Source: Chenopodium formosanum
Taxonomy: Eukaryota > Streptophyta > Magnoliopsida > Caryophyllales > Amaranthaceae
Reading direction: 5' to 3'
Length of the DNA stretch: 64,000 bases
Assembly: GCA_024500155.1 (NCBI GenBank)
Contig: CM044880.1
Coordinates: 13,784,879-13,848,878 of the forward strand
A model generated the notes under the pieces. That model saw only the letters and a program-made list of their open reading frames with translations, did no database searches and was not told where the DNA came from. Positions 1 to 15,000 of the stretch are shown here, piece by piece (positions within the stretch are counted from its first letter, which is position 1; the number at the start of each line of letters is the position of its first letter). The position numbers and the translations under genes are program-made.

Positions 1-173
1 GCAATGCCATAAATTTAGCTAGTGAAAATACTTGCCGGTCTTATCTCCCGGTGGAGTTTCAAACTACTGTTAAATTAGCTTCTGACCACTCAGCTGCTAG
101 CCTACATATTATTTTGTTCACACTTAAGCTTTTATTTTAATTTGGAGATGACATGAAACTACTGTGATGGCAG

Positions 174-3100
174 CAAAAGCCCTGTTAATCAAGCGACGTC
201 AAAGGCAATGTTGACCCAAATGATCAACATCATATTTCGTAGAATGGAGTCTGATTCGGTATGAAATATGATATTGATCTACTTTTGTTTGTTTATTCTT
301 AAAGTGAATGCGGGAGCACAATAATTATGTTACTTTAAAAAAATTTCAGAGTATCAATAATGTCTCTAAGGAGATTCAAGATCGTAGCCCAACCTCTTCT
401 GATACACATTCAGAAGATAAATCTACTAGTAGTTCACAAAAAAGTGGAGAAGCCTGCTCTGTGGATGACCAAAGTGAGAAAGAGATGACACTAGGAGATG
501 CACTTTCTCAAAACCCAGTTAAAGACGAATCTATTGCGTCTGTAGAGGAACTCCAAAATCTTGCTGGTGGTGCTGATATAAAGGTGGTTACTGGAAAAAT
601 TATGACATATTTCACTTGTAGCTTATCTTAAATTATTATCTTGCTGTCCTCTCCTTTAGAGGACATATTGTACCATATACAGAGGGTCTGTTGTCCACAC
701 TTTCTGGATATTAACTGAAGTTGTATTGGTTTTATAGGGTTTAGAGGCTATGCTTGACAAGGCAGTGTATCTTGAAGATGGGAATAAGACAAAACAGTAT
801 GCAGCTCTGAGCTATTTTTCTGTTGAAGTTGTATTTGTTTAATTGCTAAGAATTATTTTGTGATTGTAACCTGATGCCATTCTTTTAATGCAAAAGTGGT
901 ATGGATCTCGAGAGCATGAGTATTGGGCATCGTGATGCCCTTTTGCTATTCCGCACCCTTTGCAAGGTTAGTATTTTACAAACTGTTTTGAATATTTCCA
1001 GGTTAGTCACTAATTTTATAACTGTCTTCAGATGGGTATGAAGGAAGACAATGATGAAATTGCTACAAAGACACGCATTTTATCCCTAGAGCTTCTGCAG
1101 GTTATTATCAATCTCCAGTTCTATGTTTTGTGATTCGCACCAATTAAAAGTAATGGTCTGGTTTTTGGATTGTTTTTTGGCTGGCTGTGTAATGTAAAAG
1201 TTAGTTGCATATAATAATTTGTATTACTGCATGAGTGGTTGTTATTGGATTTGAATCCATTGTCCTAAGGGGCATTGGAGGCATAAGTGGTGCTGTATAT
1301 GAAGCATTAATTTCCTTGGATGCTTGTTCAATCCGATGCAGTGTTACCTGATTGTGGAAAGGATATGGGAACACCATTTGTTAACCTAGTTTCTCTATAC
1401 TAGTTCAAAAGTGCACATTTTGTATTATACTTCACTCAGGGGACACTAGCGATTGTGGAAAAAATTTCTATATGAAAAGTTGAATTTGTTCTTTAGTGTA
1501 TATTTTATTTTCCATCAATACAAAAGACCATGATGTTATGTTGTTTTATATGATAAACATCATTATATTTGCAATTATAGTTAGAGTTGACATTTTGCAG
1601 ATTTTACATGGTAAGAACCTTGTGCTTGTGTTGGGAACTAGGCCTTGAATATTTTGACTAGGTCGTTAATGTAGTGAGAATTGAAATTCCCTTTCTCTTA
1701 TTAATTATCAAGACAGGTACCCCAATATCAAGTGCGAAGAGGATGTATCTAGGAGAGTAAATTAGTTTTCATCAATCACTTATCACTTTTATTATTGAAT
1801 AGGCAAAACAGCTGCAGAAAAGGTGTTTTCTAGAAATTAATGTTCCCGTTGTCTAATTGTCTCCAAAGCTTTTCTTTGCAACTTTGCCCAACCCCTACTG
1901 ATCAGACTCCAAGAGCTACAACTTACTAATTGTCTGCAACTATGTTTAATCTTCACAAGGGATATCACCTGGTCTTATTGCTTGAATTTAAGGAGGCTAA
2001 GTACACTAAAATCATCCTGATGTAGACCCTTCAGAAGATATGACCAAACCTCTTCAACAAAGATAGCTAACGATTGCTATAAATACAATAAGCTACCACC
2101 ACAACAAACCAAATGCTTTGGTGTGGTCTAGAGAGGTATTGGTGATTTGGTGTGCACAGGTTTGCTCCTATGGATAGGTGGAGAGACCATTTTTAAAAGA
2201 TAAAGCCAACACACCAAACTTATCAATAAGATTTTCATTGTAGTCAGATGTATCCAAGGGTTTTGATGATTGTTCGATGTTCAGACATGGGTGCCTATGT
2301 TGGTTTTGGTACATGAAAAAGTATCAGTATACGTCAGGGATCAAATTTTAGACATGGAAGCGCCGTCCTAAATTTTGACATGGGTGGGAGGACACAACAT
2401 TCTCGATACACATTCCTGGTTTAATACTACTTTTGCCTGTACGTTTCATGTACAAACATATCTGCACAATTCAGATTAATTAGTATGCTAATTCTTGTTA
2501 AAATTCTGAACTTAAGTACTTTTATAAGCTTATAACTCATGAATTTCTCTTCTTCCCCCTTTTAATTTTATTATAATTTTTTTTTGTATTAATAAATTTC
2601 GTATTTTACAAGAATGTGGTTCAAGATAATTGAAGTGTCTGGTTGACTATTGAAGTGTTTTGGGGATACCCTACCCTAGTAGTTTTATCTTTTTGGATTA
2701 TATTCTTCAATCTTGTTCTGTTAAAACCTATATATGTATTTGTGGATTCATACACATTATTCAGTTTTAAGTATTAATTTTGGTTGCAGGGATTACTGGA
2801 AGGTGTCAGCCATGCATTTACCAAAAACTTCCATTTCATTGATTCAGTGAAAGCATATCTTTCCTACACTTTGTTGCGGGCATGTGTCTCATCATCCCCT
2901 GTTATCTTCCAGGTTTATCTACATGCCTTTTTTCTAATCCTATGTTGATATTATGAGTTATCTCTTAGTCTTAGTTTACTTGCTCCATTTTTTTCATAAA
3001 GCTCTCACAAAAATTGGTCAAATGAGCAAGTAAAGTGAGGCTAATGGTTGTATCACTGTTAAATCAAAATTAACGATTCTTTTGTTTGTTTGATAGCATG

Positions 3101-6100
3101 CAGCCGGAATATTTGCGGTATTATTGTTACGGTTTAGAGAGAGTCTTAAGGTACTATTATTGTTACTTCAGCTTAAAGTGTTCGTTTCCATTATTTTCAA
3201 CCTGACTTCTTTGCTTTTCTCTTCCAGGGTGAGATAGGGATCTTCTTTCCCTTGTTAGTGCTGAGGTACTTGGATAATGCAGAATGTCCACCTAACCAGA
3301 GGTTAAGTGTACTTAGGTAAGGGCTTTATATGTGAAATTTGTTTGATATTTCATCTGTCATCCATGATATTGTTTTCTTATTGGCGCTGGCTCTCATTTC
3401 CATGGGTGTCTCACAAGGAAGAGTTTTGTAGGATGCTTGAAAAGGTGTGCAAGGATCCACAAATGCTTGTGGACATATATGTTAATTATGATTGTGACCT
3501 TGATGCACCAAACCTTTTTGAACGCATGGTATTAGCTTTGGTCTACTTTTTAGTTGGTAATTTTTTTTATTGCTCATTTGACATCATTCCTTCCTCCTGA
3601 CTATTTTTTATTACTAAATTTAGGTCACAACTTTGTCAAAAATATCTCAAGGGACTCAAGCATCAGATCCAAATTCTGTTGCTGCTTCTCAAAATGCATC
3701 AGTCAAGGGCTCTTCACTGCAGGTGAATTAGTTTGTACTTGGTTAAGTTGGTTTTCCATCTAACCTTTGTAATGCCTTGTATTTTCTTACAAGGCATCAT
3801 ATTTGCTTTTTTAGATTCATTTGACATTTTCTTATATGCTCAACCTTTTTTTTTTTTTTTTTGTCAAGTTATGCCATGCTGTCTATCTTCTTGGTTTTAT
3901 TTATGTATCTTTTCTCTGCTATTGAGTATTTACTTTTCCGTTGTATAAAAAATTTGGAGCTATACCAATTGCTGATGAAAATAAAATGCTTTCCTTATGC
4001 TATTAATGTTGCAAATGATACTTAAGTTAAACATGATGACCAGGGAGCAGGGTGATTTGTTAAACGATTTGGGTAAACTTTATGATATCCGTGTCTGACC
4101 AGCCATTCTTTTTATGCTATCCCTGTCTGATCAGCCATTCATTTTATGCTATCCCTGTCTGATCAGCCATTCATTTTATGCTATCCCTGTCTGACCAGGC
4201 ATAGCTTAGAATTTTTTCTCTACAAACAAGAAATAAGAATAACTTGGTGGGATTTGTGATTTTGAAAAGTCAGCCGTTTGCAACTCTTTTGAAATTTCGT
4301 TGCTCTACAACTATCAATCGAGGCAGTCTTTCGGACAGTTAATTACCATTTATACTGTTAAGAATATTTGGAATCCATATCTTGCACATGCTTTGTTACA
4401 TAGAAGAACTTGATTATCTGCTGTGCCAACAAGTGTTTTGACATTCCTTTGTTTTTCGGAGTCTCATACCTTCAGGTTTACTTTCATTGCAGTGCCTTGT
4501 AAATGTAATTAAATCGTTGGTTGATTGGGAGAAGTTACTTAAAGGATCAGAAAAGCGAAATTCCCCTGATGATGAGATTTCTGGCAAAGATTCGGTCAGA
4601 ATAGAAAATAAAGAGGACTTTTCTAGTGATATTGAGAAGGCAAAGGCTCATAAATCCACCGTGGAAGCAGCAATATCCCTGGTAAGATCTGAGAACTGGT
4701 TATCGGTCTGTAAGTTGCTGTCTAGAATCAGAATCTTAAACAAACTTTGGCTTATTTTTCACGTATGTTATGCATTAATATAGATCTTTGCAATAACTTA
4801 CGAGGGCAAGAATATTTGTCAGTGAGCAGAATATGTGAAAAAGAAAACTGGTTAATGGGATTTATTAGTGATGTACTCCCTCCATCCCATTTCCCATTTT
4901 TCACGGGAATTAAGGGTATTAGAGGGAGTATGCAATATTCTTATACGAGATATTTTATGCAGGAAAGGTAAAAAAAGTAACACTTTGTTTGGATTGAAGG
5001 AAATGGAGGGAAAGGAAGGGAAGGGGAATGAACGGATGTATATAAGGAAGGGAATTGGAGGGATTAAACTGAAAGAAATTGATCCCTCCAACATTGGGGA
5101 GATTTGGAAGAAAAACTCATCATTCTTCCCTCCCCTCTCCACTCTTTCTCCTCCCTCTCTCTTTCTCTTCCCAATTATCTATCCAAACACACTGTAAATA
5201 GTGACATTTAATTATACTTTGGATGTATGGTATTTTGTATGGGAAAGTTAAAAATAAGTTGGCGTAGTATGGTAAATAGAAATATTAGAAACAGGCACAA
5301 CATTTTGGAACCTAAAACAAGGTCTATATTATAATATTCATCATTAATGTCTGGCTTTTTATTTCTGCTGCTTCAGTTCAATAGGCAGCCCAGCAAGGGT
5401 GTGGAGTATCTAATATCTAACAAGCTGGTGGAGAATACACCTGTTTCTGTTGCAGAATTTTTGAAAAATACATCCAACTTAAACAAGGTAAAATAGTTAG
5501 CACTTTTGAACATATTGTGTGTGTAAGTGTGGAATTAAGAATGTTAATGATGCTCTCCATTTTGTAGGCTATGATTGGTGATTACTTAGGCCAACATGAG
5601 GAATTCCCTCTGTCTGTTATGCATGCTTACGTTGATTCCATGAATTTTTCGGGAATGCCTTTTGGTACTGCGATAAGAGAATTTCTTAATGGATTTAGAC
5701 TTCCTGGAGAAGCTCAAAAGATTGACCGTATTATGGAAAAATTTGCTGAACGGTGGGTATTTGTTGCTGTATTTCTGTTTTGATTATCCCAAATTTGTGT
5801 TCACATGGTGTTTCTGGTGAATGCTAGCTATGATAGACTGGTTTTTTTTTTTTTTTTTTTTTTTTTTTCCTAGCTGAATAAAATGAATCCCATCCAAACG
5901 ACCTACTAGTTGACTTTTAGCTTTTCTTTCTGAATAATTCCCATATAATCATGTTTCAACTAATTTTTAGGCCTAAGCAATGTCTAGGTTACTTCACGAA
6001 TATCATAATCAATTTTTTTACAGTTATTTTTTCATGTATCTATTTTATTTGAAAAGTTAACATTATAGCTTAGTGGTTAACAGTTTAGTGTTTAAAGTTG

Positions 6101-6874
6101 AAGACTTGAGGTCACAGGTTTAAATCTTGTGAAATCTATGTTTTAAGTTACATGAAATGAAAGACTTATGTAATGAGGAGAGTGCCACGTGGAATATGAG
6201 TTTGTTAGGAATGGTTTTTGATGTATAGTACAGATTTTGTGATCTCCCAAAATGCAGTTTCATGTTCATGATGTACCTTTACTTTGTTCTGGGGACTTAA
6301 TCTTCTGCCTTAGGGTTAAAGCCTTACATACACTAATTTATGGCCTTATTGTTTGGGTGCTGACCTGTAATGGCCTCTTAGCCTTCTAATTATCCATTCC
6401 TATAAGTGTTTACAAGGGCATGAAGATTATGTAGTAGTTAGTCATTGCATTGGTAATCAAAGTTGTTTTATATTTGCATAAGTTTTTTAACAAGTAATAC
6501 TGTGTTGGCAGTCTAAGAGACAACTGATATGAAGTATTTCTGTTTTAAATATTTAATTTTATATGCAGCGGTTCTCATTTCATGGTTGACAATGCACTTT
6601 CAATTACTCACTTTGTTATTTAATAAATGCTCTGCTTTGACTTTCACAAAGTTTTAGTAGAAAAAGTTTCAATATGTTAAAAAAAAAAATCTGAAAAAAT
6701 ATTAGTGGGTTATTTTGGAGAGAGATAGAGATAGAGATAGAGATAGAGAGAGAGAGAGAGGGGGGGGGGGAGAGTGAGTGAAAAAGAGTTATTAAAATGA
6801 AATTGGAGGGAGGGGGGGTGAAAGAGTTATTAAAATGAAATTGGGGGGGGGGGGGATATATATAGAGAGAGAGA

Positions 6875-6911
<37 letters not shown>

Positions 6912-9900
6912 AAAGAGTAATCAAAATGAAGGGGGGGGGGGACTATAAGACCAGTGTTGCTGTATGGTACAGAATGTTGGGCTTCTAAGAAAGAGCACAT
7001 CAAAAAGATGGAGGTTATGGAAATGCGAATGTTAAGGTGGATGTGCGGGAACACTCTAAGTAGGGGTGTTCGCGGTGCGGTTTGGATCATAAACCGCAAA
7101 AGTTCGGTTTGTAATTTTTTCAAACCGCACTGCAAGATGCGGTTTGGTGCGGTGCGGTTTGCAGTTTAACTGTATTTTATTAAAATTGTAATTATTCTTT
7201 TTAAAACAAAATTTTTATTTTATATTATAATTATTAGTTGATAATTTAAATATTAAACTCTTTTTATTAACCTTTAATTAACTAATAGTAAAAAATTAGC
7301 TCATATATTTTAGTTCTTTTATATAATTTTAATGAAAATATAGTATAAAAATCGCAAACCGCATTAAAGTGCGGTTTGCGGTGCGGTTTGGTCTCAATAA
7401 TTTTGAAAACCGCACCAAACCGCAAACTGCGGTTTGATCATTTTAAAAAACCGCACCGCAATTTTCAAACCGCAAAATTGCGGTTTGGTTTGCGGTCTAA
7501 ACCGCACTCTGTACAGCCCTAACTCTAAGAGATAGAATCAGAAACGAGGTTATTTGCAAGAAGGTACATGAACCAAATTTGATTATTTCATGTAATCATC
7601 GAATTTGATTATTCGCAAGAAGGTATTGTTCAGTGGACAAGCAATTAGGAATGTAGTAACATACTACCTCCGTTTCATGTTATTTGCAACAATTTGACAT
7701 AAAGTGTGAGTGCAAAGTGTCTAATCTTTGCAAATAATATAAAACGGAGGTAGTATATAGAAATTTATACTTTGTCCCTCTTGTAGAAGAACCTTCTTTA
7801 ATATCAAACCAATGCCATTCCAAGAGTCACAATAGGATTTGATTGGAAATTTTGTTAAGTGGACAAGCAATCAGGAATGTAGTAACATATATAGAAATTT
7901 ACACTTTGTCCCTCTTGTAGAAGAACCTTATTCAAAATCTGCCATTCTAAGAGTCCATATTGCTTCCTTAATGTCCATTTTCTTGAATGTGTAACACATT
8001 TTAACAGTGAACCCTTTGATCTTCCTTCTTAAGTCTATCACTTCCTTTGGAAAGGTGAAAGTTTTTATTTTGATGGAGGGATGTATTAAAATGTTTGTAT
8101 GGGAGTGTCTAGCTTGTCAGTTGGTTTTATTTGGGGCTTTTCCCATTGCTGTATAGACTCATTGGATAACTGTAAATAGATGACAACATAAACTCTTTAT
8201 ATATATATATTATTTTATCCATTCAAAAAGGTTATGATTTGGATGTAAATGGCCACTTTGTACAAATGTTGTGGCCAAGTGATGTCTTTTTTCTATTTGT
8301 GTCTACTGTGATATTTCCCTCTTGCTATCAGCCTTTATTCAATCTTTTGTAATGCCTTTCTGTATTGCTTGTGCTGGCTATTTAATCAATCTTTGAACTC
8401 TTTGCCTTACAGATATTGTGCAGACAATCCATCTTTATTTAAGAATGCGGATACAGCTTATGTTCTTGCCTATGCAGTCATTATGCTGAACACAGATGCT
8501 CATAATCCTGTGGTGCCAACCAAAATGTCAAAGGCTGATTTTGTACGGATGAATACTATGACTGATGCAGAAGAGACTGCACCTCAGGAGCTCTTAGAAG
8601 AGATATATGATTCTATTGTAAAAGAAGAAATTAAAATGAAAGATGATCTGTCTAGCATTGGTAAGAATAGCAGACAGAAACCTGAAGCTGAAGATAGAGG
8701 GCGCCTGGTCAGCATCCTTAATTTGGCTCTTCCTAGGAGTTCTTCAACAGAATCAAAATCTGAGACTGCTGCTATAGTTAAGAAAACGCAAGCCATATTC
8801 AGAAGTAAGGCTGCAGAAAGGGGGGTTTTCCATACCTCACAAAGAATTGAACACATAAGGCCCATGGTTGAAGCTGTAGGATGGCCTTTACTTGCTGCAT
8901 TTTCGGTTATAATGGAAGAAGGAGATAATAAGTCAAAGGTTCTGGCATGCATGGAGGGATTTAAGTCCGGAATTCACATTACTCATGTCTTAGGAATGAA
9001 TACAATGCGTTATGCCTTCTTAACATCATTAGTCAGGTAACTTCTTGTGCCAAGCTATAATACTTACTATAAGATGTTAAACTTTTTCCTGATTGCATCA
9101 CTGTCATTTGGCTATTAGACATCTCTTTCTTTGTTTCTTTCCTCGTGTTTGTGTGAATTTTCAACTTAAAGAGCATGAACTACCGCAGTTGTTCACGTTT
9201 AGACAGGGTTCCCTTAATGTTGCCTTTGGATTTATTCTTAAATCTTGAAATCAGTCTGAGAATATTTAGAATGTTTCTCTTTAATGGCGGGGAGCCTGCT
9301 GTAGATGATGCTGCGAGTATTACCACTACAGCTTCCCCCGATAGACATGACACCCTCCATAATCAGACAGGGTAGATATTCGTCCTTTCAAATGGGCAGT
9401 TTTTTTTTATTTTTTTATTTTTTTTTATTTTTTACCTTTCAGTTGTTTCTTCGTGATCTTGAATCAATTCTCTGAGAACAGTTTTCAGAATCCTGTATGA
9501 ATCAGAATTATGGGTTTTCTGGGAGTTTTCAGAATCCTTTATGAATACAGATTATGGGTTTTCCAGGAATTATTTTTTTTCAGATGTTTTCTCGTGATTT
9601 TTGATATCATCTTGTGAGAGTCTCTTACATGACCATAACTTATCTTTCCTTTCAAAACATATAAAACTAGATAGCTGGAAGGTGGATATTGATATTTTAA
9701 ATGCTGTTCATCTGAGAAACTTTATATCGTCAACACCGTTGCTTCTGATTGTTGGAAAACATATTGTATATGGAGGAAACTTTTACTCTGTTGATAGATG
9801 ATGGACCTTTTAGATGTCATTTTGTTTAAATTATCTCTTTTTACTACCAGCTCAAAAGTGTATTTTGATTTTGTTTGGAATTTCTTCATAGCTTCTCAGT

Positions 9901-12056
9901 TTTGTATGGTTGATCTTTTCATACAGGTTCACATTCTTGCATGCACCTAAGGAAATGCGGAGCAAAAATGTTGAAGCTTTGCGGACTTTGCTAGCATTAT
10001 GTGAGTCTGATACTGATTCTCTTGAGGACACATGGAATGCTGTTCTGGAATGCATTTCTAGACTAGAGTATATCACCTCAAATCCTGCTATAGCTGCAAC
10101 TGTGATGCTTGGATCAAATCAAATATCTAGGGATGGACTTCTTCAATCTCTTAGGGAATTGGCAGGAAAACCTACGGAGCAAGTATTTTTGAACAGTGTT
10201 AGGTTGCCAAGTAGTGCGATAGTTGAATTTTTTACAGCCCTTTGTGGCGTATCTGCAGAAGAACTAAAACAAACACCAGCTCGCGTTTTTAGCTTACAGA
10301 AACTCGTTGAAATAAGCTATTACAACATGGCCCGCATACGTATGGTATTCTCTCTGCCCCCTATAGTATGCATGCTTGAGTGTTCTTATTTTTGTAGTGA
10401 TATCATTGGTGGGCATTCCAAAGTGCTCTTTTGATTTTGAGTTATGATTAAACATCAGAACTTTATTAGATTAAGAGGATGTTCAAAAAGCTTATTTCAT
10501 GAAGATGTATCTGATTGGGTGTGGGATTGATGTTTAAATTATTATTTCAGGTGTGGGCTAGAATATGGTCTGTCCTTGCCAATCACTTTATTTCTGCTGG
10601 AAGTCATCATGACGAGAAGGTGGCAATGTATGCTATTGATTCTCTAAGACAACTTGGTATGAAGTACTTAGAACGTGAGGAGCTCGCCAACTTTACATTC
10701 CAAAATGACATATTGAAGCCATTTGTTGTCCTTATGCGGAATAGTAGAAGTGAATCCACGAGAAGGCTCATTGTTGATTGTATTGTTCAGGTTGCCAAGT
10801 GAACTTTTCGATTGCTCTCTCCTGCATTTACTGTTTTGGCAGGTTTAAATTTGAGTATTCTTCTAATGTTTTATAATTTACATTATGACTGTATTTCACA
10901 GATGATAAAATCAAAGGTGGGAAGCATAAAGTCAGGTTGGCGAAGTGTCTTTATGATTTTTACTGCTGCTGCAGATGATGAATCAGAACCCATTGTTGAA
11001 AGTGCATTTGAAAATGTGGAGCAGGGTGAGCATTGCTGTTAACTTTTTTGTTTGTTTGTTTGTTTGTTTGTGTCTTCAATTGACTTATCAGATGTAATTG
11101 GATGTTATCTGACACTCATATGACTTTCAGTGATCTTAGAACATTTTGATCAAGTTGTTGGGGATTGCTTTATGGACTGTGTCAACTGTCTTATTGGGTT
11201 TGCCAACAATAAAACCTCCCATCGCATAAGTTTGAAGGCTATTGCACTATTGCGTATTTGTGAAGACCGACTTGCAGAGGTTTGACTTATATTACTCAAC
11301 AACCAGCAATCATGCATTTTTTTAGTTTCTTTTCTGTGTATGGTCATCTGAGATTTAGCTTATCTGCTACTGGCCATCTTTCTTGGTAACTGCAGGTCTG
11401 CAGTCTGCATTCTGCTGTCATCATTTGCTAGTGTTTCATTTCCTGATATAGATGAGAAAGAATTTTCATGTCTTTGCTTTCAACTACGAGAAACTATTAA
11501 ATATCGTGTACGGGTTACCTATCCTGTCAATTTCAATGTGTAGGGGATTACATGCATTTACACTTAAATAGTACACATGTAAAATCTTAAGCATATAGGA
11601 CGTCAGAACATATCTTCTTTTAACCTTATTCTTTCTATCCAACCCTCTGTTTTGGCATCATAGTTTTATGAAGAATTATAAGAATTAATTTCCTACAAAG
11701 TATACTCCACCTAAGAATTAATTTATCGTTATTTCAATGAAAGAAAAAGAAGTTCGTTATATTTGTAAATAAACTTACTAAATAAGAAAATGGCTTTCCA
11801 CGTTTGTTAGATGTTTCTCCGTGTCACCGTTTCTGGATTTCTGATTCCGTTTCTATGCAACATTTTTTTTATGAGAGTTGCTTAAGCATTGCGCACAATC
11901 TGTTTTGACTAGTGATGTGGATTTTTCGGCTGTCTAACATTATTGTTTTCCTTCTCTGTCGATTGCTGTCAACAGCTCTAAATGTCCAGTATCACTTTAT
12001 GCTATTGATCCATAGTTTTTGTAAATCCTATTACTCTTTGGTTCATTTTTTCTCAC

Positions 12057-12098
<42 letters not shown>

Positions 12099-15000
12099 AA
12101 AATGTCAATTTTGGAGCTCCATTAAAGTATTGGCTGGATTTTGTAAATTTGGTTGTCTCCATTCCTGTTCATCCATTTCAAGTAATTTTAAGTTTGGACT
12201 AGTTTGATCTTGTGGGGACATATCATTTCTCGTTTCCAAAGGATTTCAATAATAAGATGTGACAGTCTGCATTAGCGTAACTGTATTCTGAAGTGGTGTA
12301 TCATGCATTATTCATTTATGTGATTATGTCTTACCTTACTTTAAGCTAATTGGACTGGTTGGTTTGTCATATGTAAGGGTCTTGTGCCTGGCGGTGCTCT
12401 AAAGCCTATTGATGTTAATGCGGATGAAAGTTTTGATGTGACTGAACATTACTGGTTCCCAATGCTGGCTGGCTTATCAGATCTTACTTCAGATCCAAGA
12501 GCTGAAGTCAGAAATTGCGCATTAGAAGTTCTTTTTGATCTATTGAATGAGAGGGGTAGCAAGTTCTCTCCATCTTTCTGGGAGAGTATTTTTCGCCGAG
12601 TCCTTTTTCCTATCTTTGATCATGTAAGGCATGCTGGAAAGGAGACTGCTTCTGATGATGAGTGGCTCCATGAAACCTGCATTCACTCACTCCAGCTGCT
12701 GTGTAACCTTTTCAACACTTTTTACAAGGTATGAATCGTCTTAGCTATTCTTTTATTTGTCTCATGATTTTTGTAAAAGCATGTATGGCATGGAAATGGA
12801 ATAACCTGAATTAATGTGTTCCATCATTGATGCCAAGTGTGTTATTTTAATAGATTTTTTTCACTCTCTTAGAGTCTAAACATGTAAAAGTCATGAATCA
12901 ATATTAAGGCTGTTCCGTTATGTGTGATTGAACTCTCGCAAGTTTTGTATTTGAATTTGATCTTAATGATTCCCTTGGACAATACCCTGCTTGAATTAAG
13001 ATTCATTTGTTAAAGATGAGATATTTTCTTTCTAACCTTAGTCTTATTAAAGACCTTTTTTATCCACTATCCTGCCTTTTTTTTCTTTCTATTTTATTTT
13101 TTTTTTTTTTTTTAGGAATATCTAACATATTAATGAATTTACTAACGTACCCTCCCCATTTACTCTCATCTTCATCTATCATCCTCCATAGTCAATCCCC
13201 ACTATGTTTATTCTTCCTCTACCTTCCTAACTTTTATTTTTTGTCCTCCATTTCTCTTAATTTACAAAGTACTAAATTCCCCTGTTCCTCATATGATCAA
13301 CACTGTCATGCATCCCAATTTACAAAACCCAACCCCTCCTCTTATACAGCCTTCTCCACCACAAAGCTCATAAAGCTGCTTCATATCATTCACAATCTCA
13401 TCTTGAGGTTGTAGGGGCTGCAGTTGCATACCATTTAGGTGTATCAAATACTTGCTGCATTATTCATTCCCCAGTCCCCGAATCAGTTCATCAAACAGCT
13501 AGCTAAGTATTTATTTATGAATAAACTAAAAGAATGATGCTCCTGCTTAGATCTTATGGAAAACTTGGACTTGTTCTTGGTTCATGAATACATGTAGTTT
13601 TTGGGTTTTGCTTTTTCTGTATAAATTCAGCCAAATTACACCATTCACGATGAGGATTGAATTGAGAACTTCTTGAAATATTGTCGAATCAAATAATAGT
13701 GGACCAAGTGAGCAATATAACTTGAAGCATAAAGTGAACATTAATTGAGAGAAGAAAATTTGGGGATGACTCAAATTGGAACTGGAAGATGAGGAAAGAG
13801 AAAGGGGAGGATATAGAAGAGTTAAATCGGGTTGAATTGAGGAGATGATAGAAGATTGACTGTAGGAAGAAATCCACTAGCAGGGTGGTTTAGGTTGACT
13901 GGTGAGGTTAGATGGTGCTGTTGGGTGGGCTGGTGGGGCTAGGTGGTGGTGTTGTTTTTGGCTGGGATGGTGGTTGGAGATTTTAACTAGAAGGGTAGGT
14001 TAGTCATTTAAGTGTTTATTCTTAGAAAATTAGCCATCAAAGTATGGGTTAACCATAAAGAAGATAATTTGTGCAACTTAGTTATTTATTCAGTATCACA
14101 AGGTCACTTGAGAAAGTACCCAAAAAAGAATTTGCTTTACCAAATACAAATTACAATATCACAGGGCCACCTTGTAGAATTTCCCAAAATTAATCCTTTC
14201 ATACCTTAAATTATGTTTAATAGCGAATGATGTCCTGATTGTTTGCTGCTATGGACAAAAAATAAAAGCAGTTCTAGATAAAGCTTTAGATGAAATACTG
14301 AGAATAACTGAATAAGCTAAAACTATTGTTAAGAATCTAAAGTAATATCTCAGTGTGTGTGTGTGTGTGCTGGCTGGACTTTCACAGAGGCTGGTCGCTG
14401 GAATGTTGCTTTTAGTTTATGTTTACACTTTTCTTTCTATTTCTTCTTCTAGAATGTTACTCACCATTTTGCACTTTCTCTAATCTTGTATGCTTACTAT
14501 ATGCTGATTAAATTAATTGGTAATCGAAAGCCTATTTCATAATGAAGTATATTAATTTTTCTATTATTTAGGAAGTATCTTTTATGCTGCCACCATTGCT
14601 TAGCTTACTGCTGGATTGCGCCAAGAAGACCGACCAATCAGTAGTATCTATAGCACTTGGTGCACTTGTACATCTCATTGAAGTTGGCGGACATCAGTTC
14701 AGTGATACTGATTGGGACACTTTATTAAAAAGCATAAGGTTTGTACCTGCTTTTCCCCGTGTGTGTGTTTCTTTATTTATTTATTTATTTTTATTTTTTT
14801 GTGATTCAATTCAAGTTATGTCATTGCTTTCTTTGATTTGCAGAGATGCTTCATACACTACACAACCACTTGAACTGCTAAATGATTTAGGTTTCAAACA
14901 ATCAAATACACCTAAACATCTGGGGGATTCGAAGACTGATGTAGGTGATGGGGTGTCTGTTAATTCCATTGGCCACGAGTCTGTGGATAGCAGACAGATG

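Larger units (their letters stand above)
5377..8650 (+). other. BIG5: Sec7 catalytic domain of BIG5, spread over three exons
   Basis: Exon 12 starts the domain (GVEYLISNKLVE). Exon 13 holds the glutamate-finger loop FRLPGEAQKIDR, in which the Glu after Pro-Gly is the catalytic finger of the Sec7 family. Exon 14 opens with the rest of the ARF-binding groove, AYAVIMLNTDAHNP, the conserved second Sec7 motif. Both motifs are intact, so exchange activity is expected. The 2.66-kb intron between exons 13 and 14 (codon split CG|A) falls between the two motifs and is the one most loaded with mobile elements. Confidence 0.9.

Noticed and set aside
6616..7135. Minus-strand open frames with Ser-Leu repeats
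   Set aside because: They are the GA microsatellite read as codons; no domain and no conserved sequence.
8584..8952. 122-codon minus-strand frame
   Set aside because: Antisense shadow of BIG5 exon 14; no family match of its own.
13007..13414. 135-codon frame in BIG5 intron 19
   Set aside because: Pyrimidine-rich low-complexity sequence with no motif.
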